64,000 nucleotides of DNA. Source: JAVBJN01 sp031546985. Its GTDB lineage: Bacteria; Bacteroidota; Bacteroidia; Chitinophagales; Chitinophagaceae. Positions within the stretch are counted from its first letter, which is position 1. Every line of letters starts with the position of its first letter. Below are positions 51,655-59,529 of the stretch, in pieces. The DNA lies in NCBI GenBank assembly GCA_031546985.1, contig JAVBJN010000003.1, positions 1 through 64,000 of the forward strand. Reading direction: 5' to 3'. The translations under genes were made by a program, and so were the position numbers. A model generated the notes under the pieces. The model saw only the letters and a list, made by a program, of their open reading frames with translations. It was not told where the DNA came from and did not search any database.

Positions 51655-52728
51655 GTGAAAAAACTGGATCGTTTTATCCTTAAGAAATTTCTGACCACTT
51701 TCGTTTTCTCTATCGTTATTTTCAACGTCATCGCTATCGTAATCGATGTGGTGGAGCATATCGATAACTTTATTGAAACGAAAACACCTACCAGGGATAT
51801 TCTTGTATTCTACCTGAGTTTCGTGCCATGGATCTCGGCCATTCTGTGTCCGTTTTTCGTGTTTATTGCTGTTATTTTCTTTACCTCCAAAATGGCTTAT
51901 AAGTCGGAGGTAATCGCTATCCTGGCTTCTGGGGTAAGTTTTAAACGTTACCTGCGGGCTTACTGGGTAGGGGCTGCGCTTATTGCTTTTGCCCTGCTTA
52001 TTGGCAATCACTTTATTGTGCCTATTGCCAACAAACACAAGTTGCAGATAGAACTCAAATACATAGCTCCGCCCCCCAAAAGTTCACAATCGAACCGGCA
52101 CGTAAGGCTTTCCAAAGACCTGTATGCCTATGTGGAATCGTATAATTTTGAGGAAAATATTGGTTACCGGTTTAGCCTCGAGCGTATTAACGGGCAAAAC
52201 CTGACAGAAAAATGGCGTGCCGACCGGGTGAGTTACGACTCTGCCAAAAAAGAATGGATCATCTCCTCCGGGTTTATACGAACAAACAATGGTTTGAAGG
52301 AAACGGTAGAGCCCTTTGCCGAAAAGCGGATTAAGCTGCCATTGGTGCCTGCCGATTTCGATATCCTGGAGCGGCCCAAAGAAGAGCTTACCACCAATGA
52401 GTTGCGCAAAGCTATTGCCAGTGAGAGTATTAAAGGATCTGGTAATGTAAATTTTTTATATGTGGAGCGCTACAGGCGTACTGCCGCGGCGTTTTCGGTA
52501 TTTATATTAACCATAATCGGTGCCTGTCTGGGCAGCCGTAAGGTGCGAGGCGGTAGTGGCCTGCACCTGGCGTTGGGCATTATTATAAGCGCCTCTTATG
52601 TGTTGTTTATGCAATTTTCGACCACCTTTGCCACCAAAGGAAACCTGCATCCGCTCATTGCGGTGTGGATACCAAACATCCTGTTTGCCGGCATTGCGTG
52701 GTACCTGCTTCGTAAGCAGACCCGTTAA
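51655..52728 (+). CDS. LptF/LptG family permease (LPS export)
   Basis: This 357-residue inner membrane protein belongs to the YjgP/YjgQ family, which with LptB extracts lipopolysaccharide toward the outer membrane. The start is a GTG at 51655 (MKKLDRFILKKFLTTFVFSIVIF). It has three N-terminal helices, a periplasmic beta-jellyroll domain at residues about 120-275 and three C-terminal helices containing GACLGSRKVRGGSGLHLALGI. Only one family member is present in the window. It shares a transcript with tgt. Confidence 0.9.
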   Translation: MKKLDRFILKKFLTTFVFSIVIFNVIAIVIDVVEHIDNFIETKTPTRDILVFYLSFVPWISAILCPFFVFIAVIFFTSKMAYKSEVIAILASGVSFKRYLRAYWVGAALIAFALLIGNHFIVPIANKHKLQIELKYIAPPPKSSQSNRHVRLSKDLYAYVESYNFEENIGYRFSLERINGQNLTEKWRADRVSYDSAKKEWIISSGFIRTNNGLKETVEPFAEKRIKLPLVPADFDILERPKEELTTNELRKAIASESIKGSGNVNFLYVERYRRTAAAFSVFILTIIGACLGSRKVRGGSGLHLALGIIISASYVLFMQFSTTFATKGNLHPLIAVWIPNILFAGIAWYLLRKQTR

Positions 52729-52785
52729 TAAAATGTTATTATTGGTGAAATTGCGAGTTTAAACTGGCATTTAGAGAATGATTTG

Positions 52786-52793
52786 TAGCTTTA
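52786..52793 (+). promoter_or_regulatory. Possible gltA -7 box (TAGCTTTA)
   Basis: TAGCTTTA has one mismatch to TAnnTTTG and sits in the context TTTGTAGCTTTAC, which is repeated upstream of pepP on the other strand. The shared variant supports a real element. No -33 TTG at ideal spacing was found. Confidence 0.4.
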
Positions 52794-52846
52794 CGCCGCT
52801 TTCGTTTTTTTAGTAGTATTTTAACCCCTTAAATTTCTTAATTACG

Positions 52847-54166
52847 ATGGGCTACATAAAAGAGAAATTCGAGGCCAAAGCCGCAGCGCTGGCCACGGAT
52901 ATCAAGCAAATTATTCAGGAACACGGCGATAAAAAAGTGGGAGAGGTTACTCTGGCACAAGTTTATCAGGGTATGAGAGGTATTACCGGGCTGGTATACG
53001 AGACCTCTTTGCTGGATGCTAATGAAGGTATCCGTTTCCGTGGTTATTCCATTCCGGACCTTATTGCTCAATTGCCAAAAGCCGAAGGCGGTTCTCAACC
53101 ACTGCCAGAAGGTTTGTTTCACCTGATGTTGCTGGGCGAATTGCCAGAGCAGTCCGATGTAGAACATCTGTCTGCCGTATGGGCACGCCGCTCACATGTA
53201 CCTAATCACGTGTTTGACACCATTGAGGCCCTGCCCGTGGAAACACACCCTATGACTCAGTTCAGCATTGCTATTATGGCACTGCAAACCGAGAGCAAAT
53301 TCGCAAAAGCATACGGAGAAGGTATTAGTAAGAAAGTGTACTGGGATTACATGTACGAAGATAGCATGACCCTCATTGCACGCCTGCCACGCATTGCAGC
53401 TTACATCTACCGCCGTAAATATAAAGATGGCAAACACATTCAGCCTAACGGTATGCTGGATTGGGCTGGTAACTTTGCAGAAATGCTGGGTTATTCCGAT
53501 GAGAGCTTCAAAGAGCTGCTGCGTTTGTACATGACCATCCACGCCGACCACGAAGGTGGTAACGTGAGCGCCCACAGCGTTAAGCTGGTAGGTTCTGCCC
53601 TGAGCGATGCTTACCTGTCATTCGCTGCTGGTATGAACGGTCTGGCTGGCCCGCTGCACGGTCTGGCTAACCAGGAAGTGATTAAATGGATTCGCGAAAT
53701 GAACGAGGAACTGGGTACCGAAAACCCATCCAAAGAGCAAATCGCAGATTACGTTCAGCGCACCCTCACACAAGGTAAAGTAGTACCAGGTTACGGCCAC
53801 GCAGTATTGCGTAAAACCGATCCACGCTTTACCGCTCAGATGGAATTTGCTAAAAAGCACTGCCCGGATGATGCGATGGTACAAACCGTTTGGAACGTTT
53901 ACGACGTAGTACCAGCTATCCTGGAATCTACCGGTAAAATCAAAAACCCTTGGCCTAACGTAGACGCGCACTCTGGTGCACTGTTGATTCACTACGGTAT
54001 GGTTGAAGAAGATTTCTACACTGTACTGTTCGGCGTGAGCCGCGCTCTGGGTGTACTGGCCAGCTTGTGCTGGGATCGTGCCCTGGGAATGCCAATCGAG
54101 CGTCCGAAATCTGTAAGCACCCGCATCGTTAAAATGTGGCTGAAAGGTGAAGTAGACAAAATCTAA
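52847..54166 (+). CDS. gltA: Citrate synthase, eukaryotic mitochondrial type
   Basis: This 439-residue enzyme condenses acetyl-CoA and oxaloacetate, the first TCA step. Catalytic residues are His in GLAGPLHGLANQEV, His in VPGYGHAVLRKTDPR and Asp in NPWPNVDAHSG. The text matches animal and plant mitochondrial citrate synthases through most of its length (GLVYETSLLDANEGIRFRGY, IHADHEGGNVSAH, YTVLFGVSRALGVLA), far more closely than it matches E. coli GltA. The NADH-binding N-terminal domain of the E. coli enzyme is absent. Biased codon use suggests high expression. It is monocistronic with a strong terminator. Confidence 0.96.
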   Translation: MGYIKEKFEAKAAALATDIKQIIQEHGDKKVGEVTLAQVYQGMRGITGLVYETSLLDANEGIRFRGYSIPDLIAQLPKAEGGSQPLPEGLFHLMLLGELPEQSDVEHLSAVWARRSHVPNHVFDTIEALPVETHPMTQFSIAIMALQTESKFAKAYGEGISKKVYWDYMYEDSMTLIARLPRIAAYIYRRKYKDGKHIQPNGMLDWAGNFAEMLGYSDESFKELLRLYMTIHADHEGGNVSAHSVKLVGSALSDAYLSFAAGMNGLAGPLHGLANQEVIKWIREMNEELGTENPSKEQIADYVQRTLTQGKVVPGYGHAVLRKTDPRFTAQMEFAKKHCPDDAMVQTVWNVYDVVPAILESTGKIKNPWPNVDAHSGALLIHYGMVEEDFYTVLFGVSRALGVLASLCWDRALGMPIERPKSVSTRIVKMWLKGEVDKI

Positions 54167-54187
54167 TCTGCAACATCAGATCATATG

Positions 54188-54222
54188 AAAAGCCGCCTCA
54201 TTCGTGAGGCGGCTTTTCTTTT
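54188..54222 (+). terminator. gltA terminator with UUCG loop
   Basis: AAAAGCCGCCTCA (54188-54200) pairs perfectly with TGAGGCGGCTTTT (54205-54217) around TTCG, followed by CTTTTA. It overlaps the 3' end of a decayed minus-strand ORF. Confidence 0.92.
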
Positions 54223-54320
54223 AAGGCTTTTATCTTTTCTAATTCCACCATGATGTACCGCACCTTATGCAAATGCAGCAATTTCCATAAGGCAAGAATT
54301 TCTTCATCAAAAACATCCAT
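54198..54320 (-). pseudogene. Remnant of a nucleotidyltransferase-like (DUF6036-type) gene, internally deleted
   Basis: A 40-residue frame runs from the ATG at 54320 to a stop at 54198. It begins MDVFDEEILALWKLLHLHKVRYIMV, which fits the start of Bacteroidota nucleotidyltransferase-like proteins, where RYIMVGG usually opens the active-site strand. Instead it continues ELEKIKALKEKPPHE and stops, as if N- and C-terminal ends were joined by an internal deletion. The stop lies inside the gltA terminator. Recognition of the family is from memory and is moderate; the truncation is inferred from it. Confidence 0.5.
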
Positions 54321-54325
54321 CGTAC

Positions 54326-54538
54326 TTACTCAGAAGATTTAGTGTTGTTGCCATAAGGCACTTGCGGTTCAGCAGCAAGCCTTGCGGTTTCTATCGTTTG
54401 TGAGATTTTGATCAGTTTCATCAAAAAATAAAAAGCCGCGGTAGGCGTACGGTTTATGGCTTCCCAAAGCCTGCGCTCTTAGATTACCTCAGGAGGGCCG
54501 TACCCTGATAATTTTTGATATGATTTATCTGTATTCAC
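54326..54538 (-). pseudogene. Small upstream partner gene with in-frame stop
   Basis: In one frame from a GTG at 54538 to a stop at 54326, the minus strand reads NTDKSYQKLSGYGPPEVI, then TAA at 54481-54479, then ERRLWEAINRTPTAAF continuing to PQVPYGNNTKSSE. The sequence on either side of the stop reads as one protein, with the TAA where a Lys codon is expected. The partner frame (54198-54320) starts 5 bases after it. I interpret the pair as a decayed two-gene cassette. A functional short protein re-initiating after the stop cannot be excluded. Confidence 0.5.
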
Positions 54539-54580
54539 GACTGTGCTTTACAAAAAATGGCCGGGCTAATCAGGTTGTAC

Positions 54581-55126
54581 CTAATCCTTACTGCTCCCTT
54601 TAAACTGGTGGTGGGTTTCTTTAAACAGCACATTAAAGGTGGTTAAAGAGCCGTACACACCGCTTACATATTGTTGCAGGTCTACTTTTTCTTCGTCGGT
54701 CAATACCTTGTGCGCATTGATTTTTTGTTCAATCAGGCGCATGCGGTCGCGCACCATTACAATTTTATGAAAAAAGGTTTCGATGGGTACTTCTTTGGGT
54801 TGCATACCCTCTTCGCCCGGTTTGAGTATAAGCGTACCATTGTTCCATTTATTGGCCATAGGCACGAGTTGCATTTCGTTTAAGCGGCGGTCCAGAATGT
54901 TTTCCAATGCCATTTCAATATCTGCGATCGATATGGCACCATTGCTGGCAGCGCCTTCGGTAGCTTCCAGCACTTCGAGTCCTGCAAAATCCTTGTTGAT
55001 ATTTTTAGCAGCCTGCTGGCTTTTGAACCAAACGGTATAAAATTCCGAAGCCACATCTACCACCACGCCTTTGCCAAAATGAGGATGTGCAACCCTTGAA
55101 CCAATGCCTAATGCTATATTTTCCAT
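54581..55126 (-). CDS. Conserved hypothetical protein with tudor/SH3-like N-terminus
   Basis: This 181-residue protein begins with a small beta domain, GIGSRVAHPHFGKGVVVDVASEFYTVWFKSQQAAKNI. It resembles the C-terminal tudor-like domain of UvrD/PcrA helicases and the CarD-type RNA polymerase interaction domain. The rest is helical and ends LTTFNVLFKETHHQFKGSSKD. No catalytic motif is visible. A nucleic-acid or polymerase-associated role would fit the N-terminal fold but is inference. It is on the minus strand, between the decayed pair and the CHAD gene, 55 bases from the latter. Confidence 0.65.
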   Translation of the reverse strand: MENIALGIGSRVAHPHFGKGVVVDVASEFYTVWFKSQQAAKNINKDFAGLEVLEATEGAASNGAISIADIEMALENILDRRLNEMQLVPMANKWNNGTLILKPGEEGMQPKEVPIETFFHKIVMVRDRMRLIEQKINAHKVLTDEEKVDLQQYVSGVYGSLTTFNVLFKETHHQFKGSSKD

Positions 55127-55181
55127 TGCTGTTTTGTTTAAAAACCGAATATACTAAGCAATGTTAAATATTAGGCAACGC

Positions 55182-55964
55182 TTACAAAATCCGGTGGCGG
55201 GCAAGGTCTTGCTGCAGGTTTTGTAATAACCGCTTCTGGCTGGCATCCAGCTTTTGTAAAGCCTCTTGCTGCCAGAGCAGGCTGGGGGTGTGTTTGAATT
55301 TTATGTGGGCGATCTGTTGGCGCATCACCACTTCATCATGCCAGTCGCCAATGCGGGTAGCGATCTGTTCCAGTTTTTTCCAGGGTATGATATTGCTGAA
55401 CCGTTGCGGAGCCAGCGCTTTAAGGTGCAAAAGCGCTTTTACCTGCTTGCGGGTATCGTGCAGCTGATCTACCTGCTCTGGCTGGTGCAAGCCCAAAACA
55501 ACCCGGTGCAGCAGGTGCCGGAAAAAGTTTTTCTTCTGGTTTTGTTTGAAATGCGCAGCGTAGTGCTGTGTTTTTTTCCATGCCTGCCGGAGTTGTATTA
55601 GCGCTTTTTTGCTGTAGGTGTCCAGGGCGCTATTGGCACGCTTGAGTTGTTGTTGCAGGTGTTTGGTAGTATGGGCGGGCGCATTGGGCATTTTTTGGAG
55701 CATGAGTTGCAACTCCCGTACTGCAGCGGCTTTGTCGAATAATTTTTGGGCAGGTGCCGTAAGTTTCCTACGGTTGGGCAGGTCGTAAACCTTTTCCATA
55801 AACAGGTAAATGGCTTTCATTTTTTTTATCTCCACCCGTAAATGGTGTACCCATTCTTCGTATTCATGAAGCTGTTGCGCCCTTGCCGGATGCTCCAGCA
55901 GCAGAAAAAGTTGCCCGTAATGGAGGTGAAGTTGTTGTATGGTCCGTTGCCCTTTCATATTCAT
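55182..55964 (-). CDS. CHAD domain protein
   Basis: This 260-residue helical protein starts at the ATG at 55964 or 55958 (MNMKGQRTIQQ). It shows the CHAD pattern of conserved His and basic residues on long helices: VHHLRVEIKKMKAIYLFM near residue 40, and QLHDTRKQVKALLHLKAL and IGDWHDEVVMRQQI in the second half. CHAD domains bind polyphosphate through such basic patches and often accompany inorganic polyphosphate. Any longer upstream frame only reads the complement of the deoxyhypusine synthase homologue. Confidence 0.82.
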   Translation of the reverse strand: MNMKGQRTIQQLHLHYGQLFLLLEHPARAQQLHEYEEWVHHLRVEIKKMKAIYLFMEKVYDLPNRRKLTAPAQKLFDKAAAVRELQLMLQKMPNAPAHTTKHLQQQLKRANSALDTYSKKALIQLRQAWKKTQHYAAHFKQNQKKNFFRHLLHRVVLGLHQPEQVDQLHDTRKQVKALLHLKALAPQRFSNIIPWKKLEQIATRIGDWHDEVVMRQQIAHIKFKHTPSLLWQQEALQKLDASQKRLLQNLQQDLARHRIL

Positions 55965-56042
55965 TAAGTTACGAAAAATGAGCGGGCTTTGAATAATCGG
56001 CTGGTTTACCGAAATCGGGTAGTCTCCAATCCTTAATTCTCC

Positions 56043-56050
56043 TATCTTTG
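56043..56050 (+). promoter_or_regulatory. -7 box TATCTTTG of the deoxyhypusine synthase homologue
   Basis: Full match to TAnnTTTG, 25 bases before the ATG at 56076, giving a short leader. No TTG at -33 spacing was found. Confidence 0.6.
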
Positions 56051-56075
56051 CAGCGCAATTCAAAAAATACGGAAT

Positions 56076-57050
56076 ATGAATAAAGGTCCTGTTTCTCACT
56101 TTATTGAACATCATTACCGCCACTTCAACGCTGCTGCGCTGATGGATGCGGCTAAAGGATACGAAGCCCACCTGAACGAAGGTGGTAAAATGCTGATCTC
56201 TCTGGCAGGTGCCATGAGTACCGCCGAACTGGGTATTTCGCTGGCCGAAATGATCCGTCAGGATAAAGTGGCGATCATCTCCTGCACTGGTGCCAACCTG
56301 GAAGAGGATATTATGAACCTGGTAGCCCACAGCCACTACAAACGTGTGCCCAACTACCGTGATCTGAGCCCACAGGAAGAGTGGGACCTGCTCGAAAATC
56401 ACTACAACCGTGTTACCGACACCTGCATTCCTGAAGAAGAGGCCTTCCGCCGCCTTCAGAAACACATTCATAAAGTATGGAAAGATGCCGACGATAAAGG
56501 CGAGCGTTATTTCCCGCACGAATACATGTATAAAATGCTGCTGAGCGGTGAGCTGGAGCAGTACTATGAAATAGATCCTAAAAACAGCTGGATGCTGGCT
56601 GCTGCCGAAAAAAATATTCCTATCGTAGTACCAGGATGGGAAGACAGCACCATGGGCAACATCTTTGCTTCTTATTGCATTAAAGGCGAAATGAAAGCCG
56701 TTACCATGAAAAGTGGTATCGAATACATGATGTGGCTTACCGAATGGTACCGTGGCAACTCTGCCGGTAAAGGCGTAGGTTTCTTCCAGATCGGTGGCGG
56801 TATCGCCGGTGATTTCCCGATTTGTGTAGTGCCTATGATGTACCAGGATCTGGAGTGGCATGATGTGCCTTTCTGGAGTTATTTCTGCCAGATTTCTGAT
56901 TCTACCACATCTTACGGTTCTTATTCAGGAGCCGTGCCCAACGAAAAAATTACCTGGGGTAAACTGGATATTCACACACCTAAATACATTGTAGAGTCAG
57001 ATGCGACCATCGTAGCGCCGCTGATCTTTGCCTGGATTCTGGGTTGGTAA
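56076..57050 (+). CDS. Deoxyhypusine synthase family protein
   Basis: This 324-residue protein has the DHS fold signatures: LISLAGAMSTAELGISLAEMIRQ, ISCTGANLEEDIMNL, HEYMYKMLL, FQIGGGIAGDFPICVVPMM, and SGAVPNEKITWGK with Lys296 at the position of the catalytic Lys of eukaryotic DHS. Archaea and eukaryotes use DHS to modify eIF5A/aIF5A, which bacteria lack. Bacterial homologues are therefore thought to use NAD-dependent aminobutyl transfer on free polyamines, such as homospermidine synthesis. That assignment is inference here; no polyamine gene is adjacent. It has a consensus -7 box, a terminator and fairly biased codons. Confidence 0.92.
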   Translation: MNKGPVSHFIEHHYRHFNAAALMDAAKGYEAHLNEGGKMLISLAGAMSTAELGISLAEMIRQDKVAIISCTGANLEEDIMNLVAHSHYKRVPNYRDLSPQEEWDLLENHYNRVTDTCIPEEEAFRRLQKHIHKVWKDADDKGERYFPHEYMYKMLLSGELEQYYEIDPKNSWMLAAAEKNIPIVVPGWEDSTMGNIFASYCIKGEMKAVTMKSGIEYMMWLTEWYRGNSAGKGVGFFQIGGGIAGDFPICVVPMMYQDLEWHDVPFWSYFCQISDSTTSYGSYSGAVPNEKITWGKLDIHTPKYIVESDATIVAPLIFAWILGW

Positions 57051-57075
57051 GCTCCAATTGCCGGTAAAATATACC

Positions 57076-57106
57076 AACCGCTTCCTGCAAGGGAGGCGGT
57101 TTTTTG
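57076..57106 (+). terminator. Terminator after the deoxyhypusine synthase homologue
   Basis: AACCGCTTCC (57076-57085) pairs with GGAGGCGGTT (57092-57101, one G-U), followed by TTTTTG. Confidence 0.85.
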
Positions 57107-57139
57107 TTTCCGGGCTTCGACAAGCTCAGCCACCGGCGG

Positions 57140-57172
57140 AAACCTGCCAGGTGCGCAGCTCCTGGCAGGTTT
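57140..57172. repeat. Palindromic intergenic element, copy 2 (inverted relative to 27.6 kb)
   Basis: AAACCTGCCAGG (57140-57151) pairs with CCTGGCAGGTTT (57161-57172) around TGCGCAGCT. That spacer is the exact reverse complement of the spacer in copy 1 (27653-27661). Confidence 0.7.
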
Positions 57173-57336
57173 GGAGAGCGGGAAGCGCACAATGTGGTCC
57201 TCGAGAGTGCTGTCCCATCCCAATAAACTAGAATGTAAGGCGTAATAATAGATGTCGGGTGGCAGAGTCCCGGATGAGGCGGGACAGGCCTTGTCGAAGC
57301 CCCCAACAAATCTTTCCCTGTTTGCCGAATTGCTAT

Positions 57337-57344
57337 TATTTTTG
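57337..57344 (+). promoter_or_regulatory. recG -7 box TATTTTTG
   Basis: Matches TAnnTTTG and lies 10 bases before the recG ATG, so the transcript would have almost no leader. Confidence 0.5.
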
Positions 57345-57354
57345 GTAATTGTAA

Positions 57355-59451
57355 ATGGTCGATCTCTTAACTCCCATAGAATACCTTAAAGGCGTAGGCC
57401 CGCAACGGGGCGAACTGCTTCGTAACGAGCTGGGTATGCATACGTTCAGCGATCTGCTGGAGTATTACCCGTTCCGGTACGAAGACCGCAGCAAGCTGGT
57501 TACGGTACGGGAGCTTACGCCCCAGCAGGAGTATGTACAGTTGAAGGGATACATACGCGAGCCACAGCTGATAGGCGATGGCAAAGCCCGCCGCCTGGTG
57601 GCCGAGTTCAGGGATGCTACCGGCAGTGTAGAGCTGCTTTGGTTTCAGGGTGCCAACTGGGTAAGGAAAGTGATTAAAGCCGATACCGAATTCCTGGTGT
57701 ATGGCAAGCTGGCCTATTTTAATGGCATCCCCAATATTTCGCATCCCGAACTGGAGCTTTTTGAACCGGAGGCCTTGCAGGAAAAACTGAAACTGCAACC
57801 CGTATACTCTACCAGTGAGAAGCTTAAAGCCAAAGGACTGAGTTCCAAATCCATCGCCAAGATCACGAAGAACCTGGTAGATATGCTGGAGGCCCGCGAC
57901 CTGCCAGAGAACCTGCCGGTTTGGGTGCGCGACAAGTATAAACTGCCGCTACGTTACGAAACTTTAAAATACATACACCATCCTGCCAATGAATTGCAGG
58001 CGCAGCAGGCCAAACGCCGGCTCAAGTTCGAAGAGCTGTTTATAGCCCAGCTCCGCATTTGCAAGCTTAAAGTACGGCACCATAAATCAAGAGGTTGGGT
58101 TTTTGACCGGGTGGGCGATTGGTTCAATGGTTTTTACAAGCAACACCTGCCGTTTGAACTCACCAATGCGCAGAAAAGAGTGATTCGCGAGATCCGTACC
58201 GATCTGCGAAGCGGTCACCAGATGAACCGCCTGGTGCAGGGCGATGTAGGTAGTGGCAAAACCATGGTGGCGCTGCTGTCTATGCTCATGGCGCTCGATA
58301 ATGGCTTTCAGGCCTGCCTTATGGCGCCTACCGAGATATTGGCGCAGCAGCACTATGCAGGCATACGTCAGTTGCTGGAGCCGATGGGTATTCCCGTAGG
58401 CATACTTACCGGAACGGTAAAAGGTGCTGCCCGCAAGCAATTGCTGCGCTCACTGGCCGATGGTACGGTGCCCATTGTAATTGGTACCCATGCCTTGCTG
58501 GAAGATACCGTAGTGTTTCAAAACCTGGGCCTGGCGGTGATAGATGAGCAACACCGTTTTGGGGTAGCCCAGCGTGCGCAGATGTGGAAGAAAAACCGCA
58601 TTCCGCCACATGTGTTGGTGATGACGGCCACGCCTATTCCCCGTACTCTGGCGATGACGGTATACGGCGATCTGGATGTGAGCGTGATCGACGAACTACC
58701 GCCGGGCAGGCAACCTATCCAAACCATGCACCGGAGCGAAATGTACCGGGCACGGGTGATGGATTTTGTACGTACCGAAATAGCCAAAGGAAGGCAGATA
58801 TACATCGTATATCCGCTCATTGATGAGTCGGAGAAAATGGATTACGAAAGCCTTTATGAAGGATATGAGCAGGTAAAAAGCTGGTTTCCGGAGCCGGATT
58901 ACCGCATTTGTATTGTGCATGGCAAACAGGATGCTACCGAGCGGGAGCAGAATATGGATCGTTTTGTGCGCGGCCTGGCCCAGATACTCGTAGCAACTAC
59001 GGTAATCGAAGTGGGCGTAAATGTGCCCAATGCTTCGGTGATGGTGATAGAAAGCTCCGAAAGATTTGGCTTGTCGCAACTGCACCAGCTGCGTGGCCGT
59101 GTGGGCAGGGGGGCAGAGCAGTCTTATTGTGTGTTGCTTACCGGCAACAAAATAGGCAACGAAAGCCGCGAGCGCATTCAAACCATGGTGGCCACCAACG
59201 ATGGTTTTATCATTGCCGAAAAAGACCTGCAAATGCGTGGCCCCGGCGATATGGAAGGCACCCGCCAAAGCGGGGTAATGAATCTTAAAATGGCCGATAT
59301 TGTAAACGATTATCCCATCCTGGAAGCCGCCAGAGATACGGCTATGGAGCTGCTGGAGCGGGATATGGAACTGGAGCTACCCGAGCATGCCTGCCTCAAA
59401 ACTTTCCTGTCGTACCAGCACCATAAAAACCACTGGAGTAAAATATCCTGA
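57355..59451 (+). CDS. recG: ATP-dependent DNA helicase RecG
   Basis: This 698-residue branch-migration helicase remodels stalled forks and Holliday junctions. The N-terminal wedge domain (residues about 1-150) contains YLKGVGPQRGELL and the OB-fold block EYVQLKGYIREP. Helicase motifs are RLVQGDVGSGKTMVALL (Walker A), MAPTEILAQQHY, VIDEQHRFGVAQR (DEQH box), MTATPIPRTLAM, VATTVIEVGVNVPNASVMVIE and LHQLRGRVGRG. The C-terminal wing motif QMRGPGDMEGTRQSG is present. Length is standard. It is cytoplasmic and monocistronic. Confidence 0.97.
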   Translation: MVDLLTPIEYLKGVGPQRGELLRNELGMHTFSDLLEYYPFRYEDRSKLVTVRELTPQQEYVQLKGYIREPQLIGDGKARRLVAEFRDATGSVELLWFQGANWVRKVIKADTEFLVYGKLAYFNGIPNISHPELELFEPEALQEKLKLQPVYSTSEKLKAKGLSSKSIAKITKNLVDMLEARDLPENLPVWVRDKYKLPLRYETLKYIHHPANELQAQQAKRRLKFEELFIAQLRICKLKVRHHKSRGWVFDRVGDWFNGFYKQHLPFELTNAQKRVIREIRTDLRSGHQMNRLVQGDVGSGKTMVALLSMLMALDNGFQACLMAPTEILAQQHYAGIRQLLEPMGIPVGILTGTVKGAARKQLLRSLADGTVPIVIGTHALLEDTVVFQNLGLAVIDEQHRFGVAQRAQMWKKNRIPPHVLVMTATPIPRTLAMTVYGDLDVSVIDELPPGRQPIQTMHRSEMYRARVMDFVRTEIAKGRQIYIVYPLIDESEKMDYESLYEGYEQVKSWFPEPDYRICIVHGKQDATEREQNMDRFVRGLAQILVATTVIEVGVNVPNASVMVIESSERFGLSQLHQLRGRVGRGAEQSYCVLLTGNKIGNESRERIQTMVATNDGFIIAEKDLQMRGPGDMEGTRQSGVMNLKMADIVNDYPILEAARDTAMELLERDMELELPEHACLKTFLSYQHHKNHWSKIS

Positions 59452-59473
59452 TCTGCGGTATCGTACCGTAATA

Positions 59474-59517
59474 AAAAAGTCCTCTCCCGCATAATGCAGA
59501 AGAGGACTTCGTTTTTA
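59474..59517. terminator. Bidirectional terminator between recG and M43 protease
   Basis: AAGTCCTCT (59478-59486) pairs with AGAGGACTT (59501-59509), with T-rich and A-rich flanks. It serves the convergent recG and protease transcripts. Confidence 0.82.
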
Positions 59518-59529
59518 TATCGCAATTAC

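Larger units (their letters stand above)
57107..57354. other. Non-coding repeat cluster upstream of recG
   Basis: No coding frame is supported. The interval holds CTTCGACAAGCTCAG (57115-57129), the palindromic element at 57140-57172, CTTGTCGAAG (57290-57299) and the recG -7 box. It looks like an accumulation of dispersed intergenic elements. Confidence 0.55.

Noticed and set aside
55965..56861. Long open extension of the CHAD gene on the minus strand
   Set aside because: It is the complement of the deoxyhypusine synthase homologue; the CHAD match begins only at about 55964.
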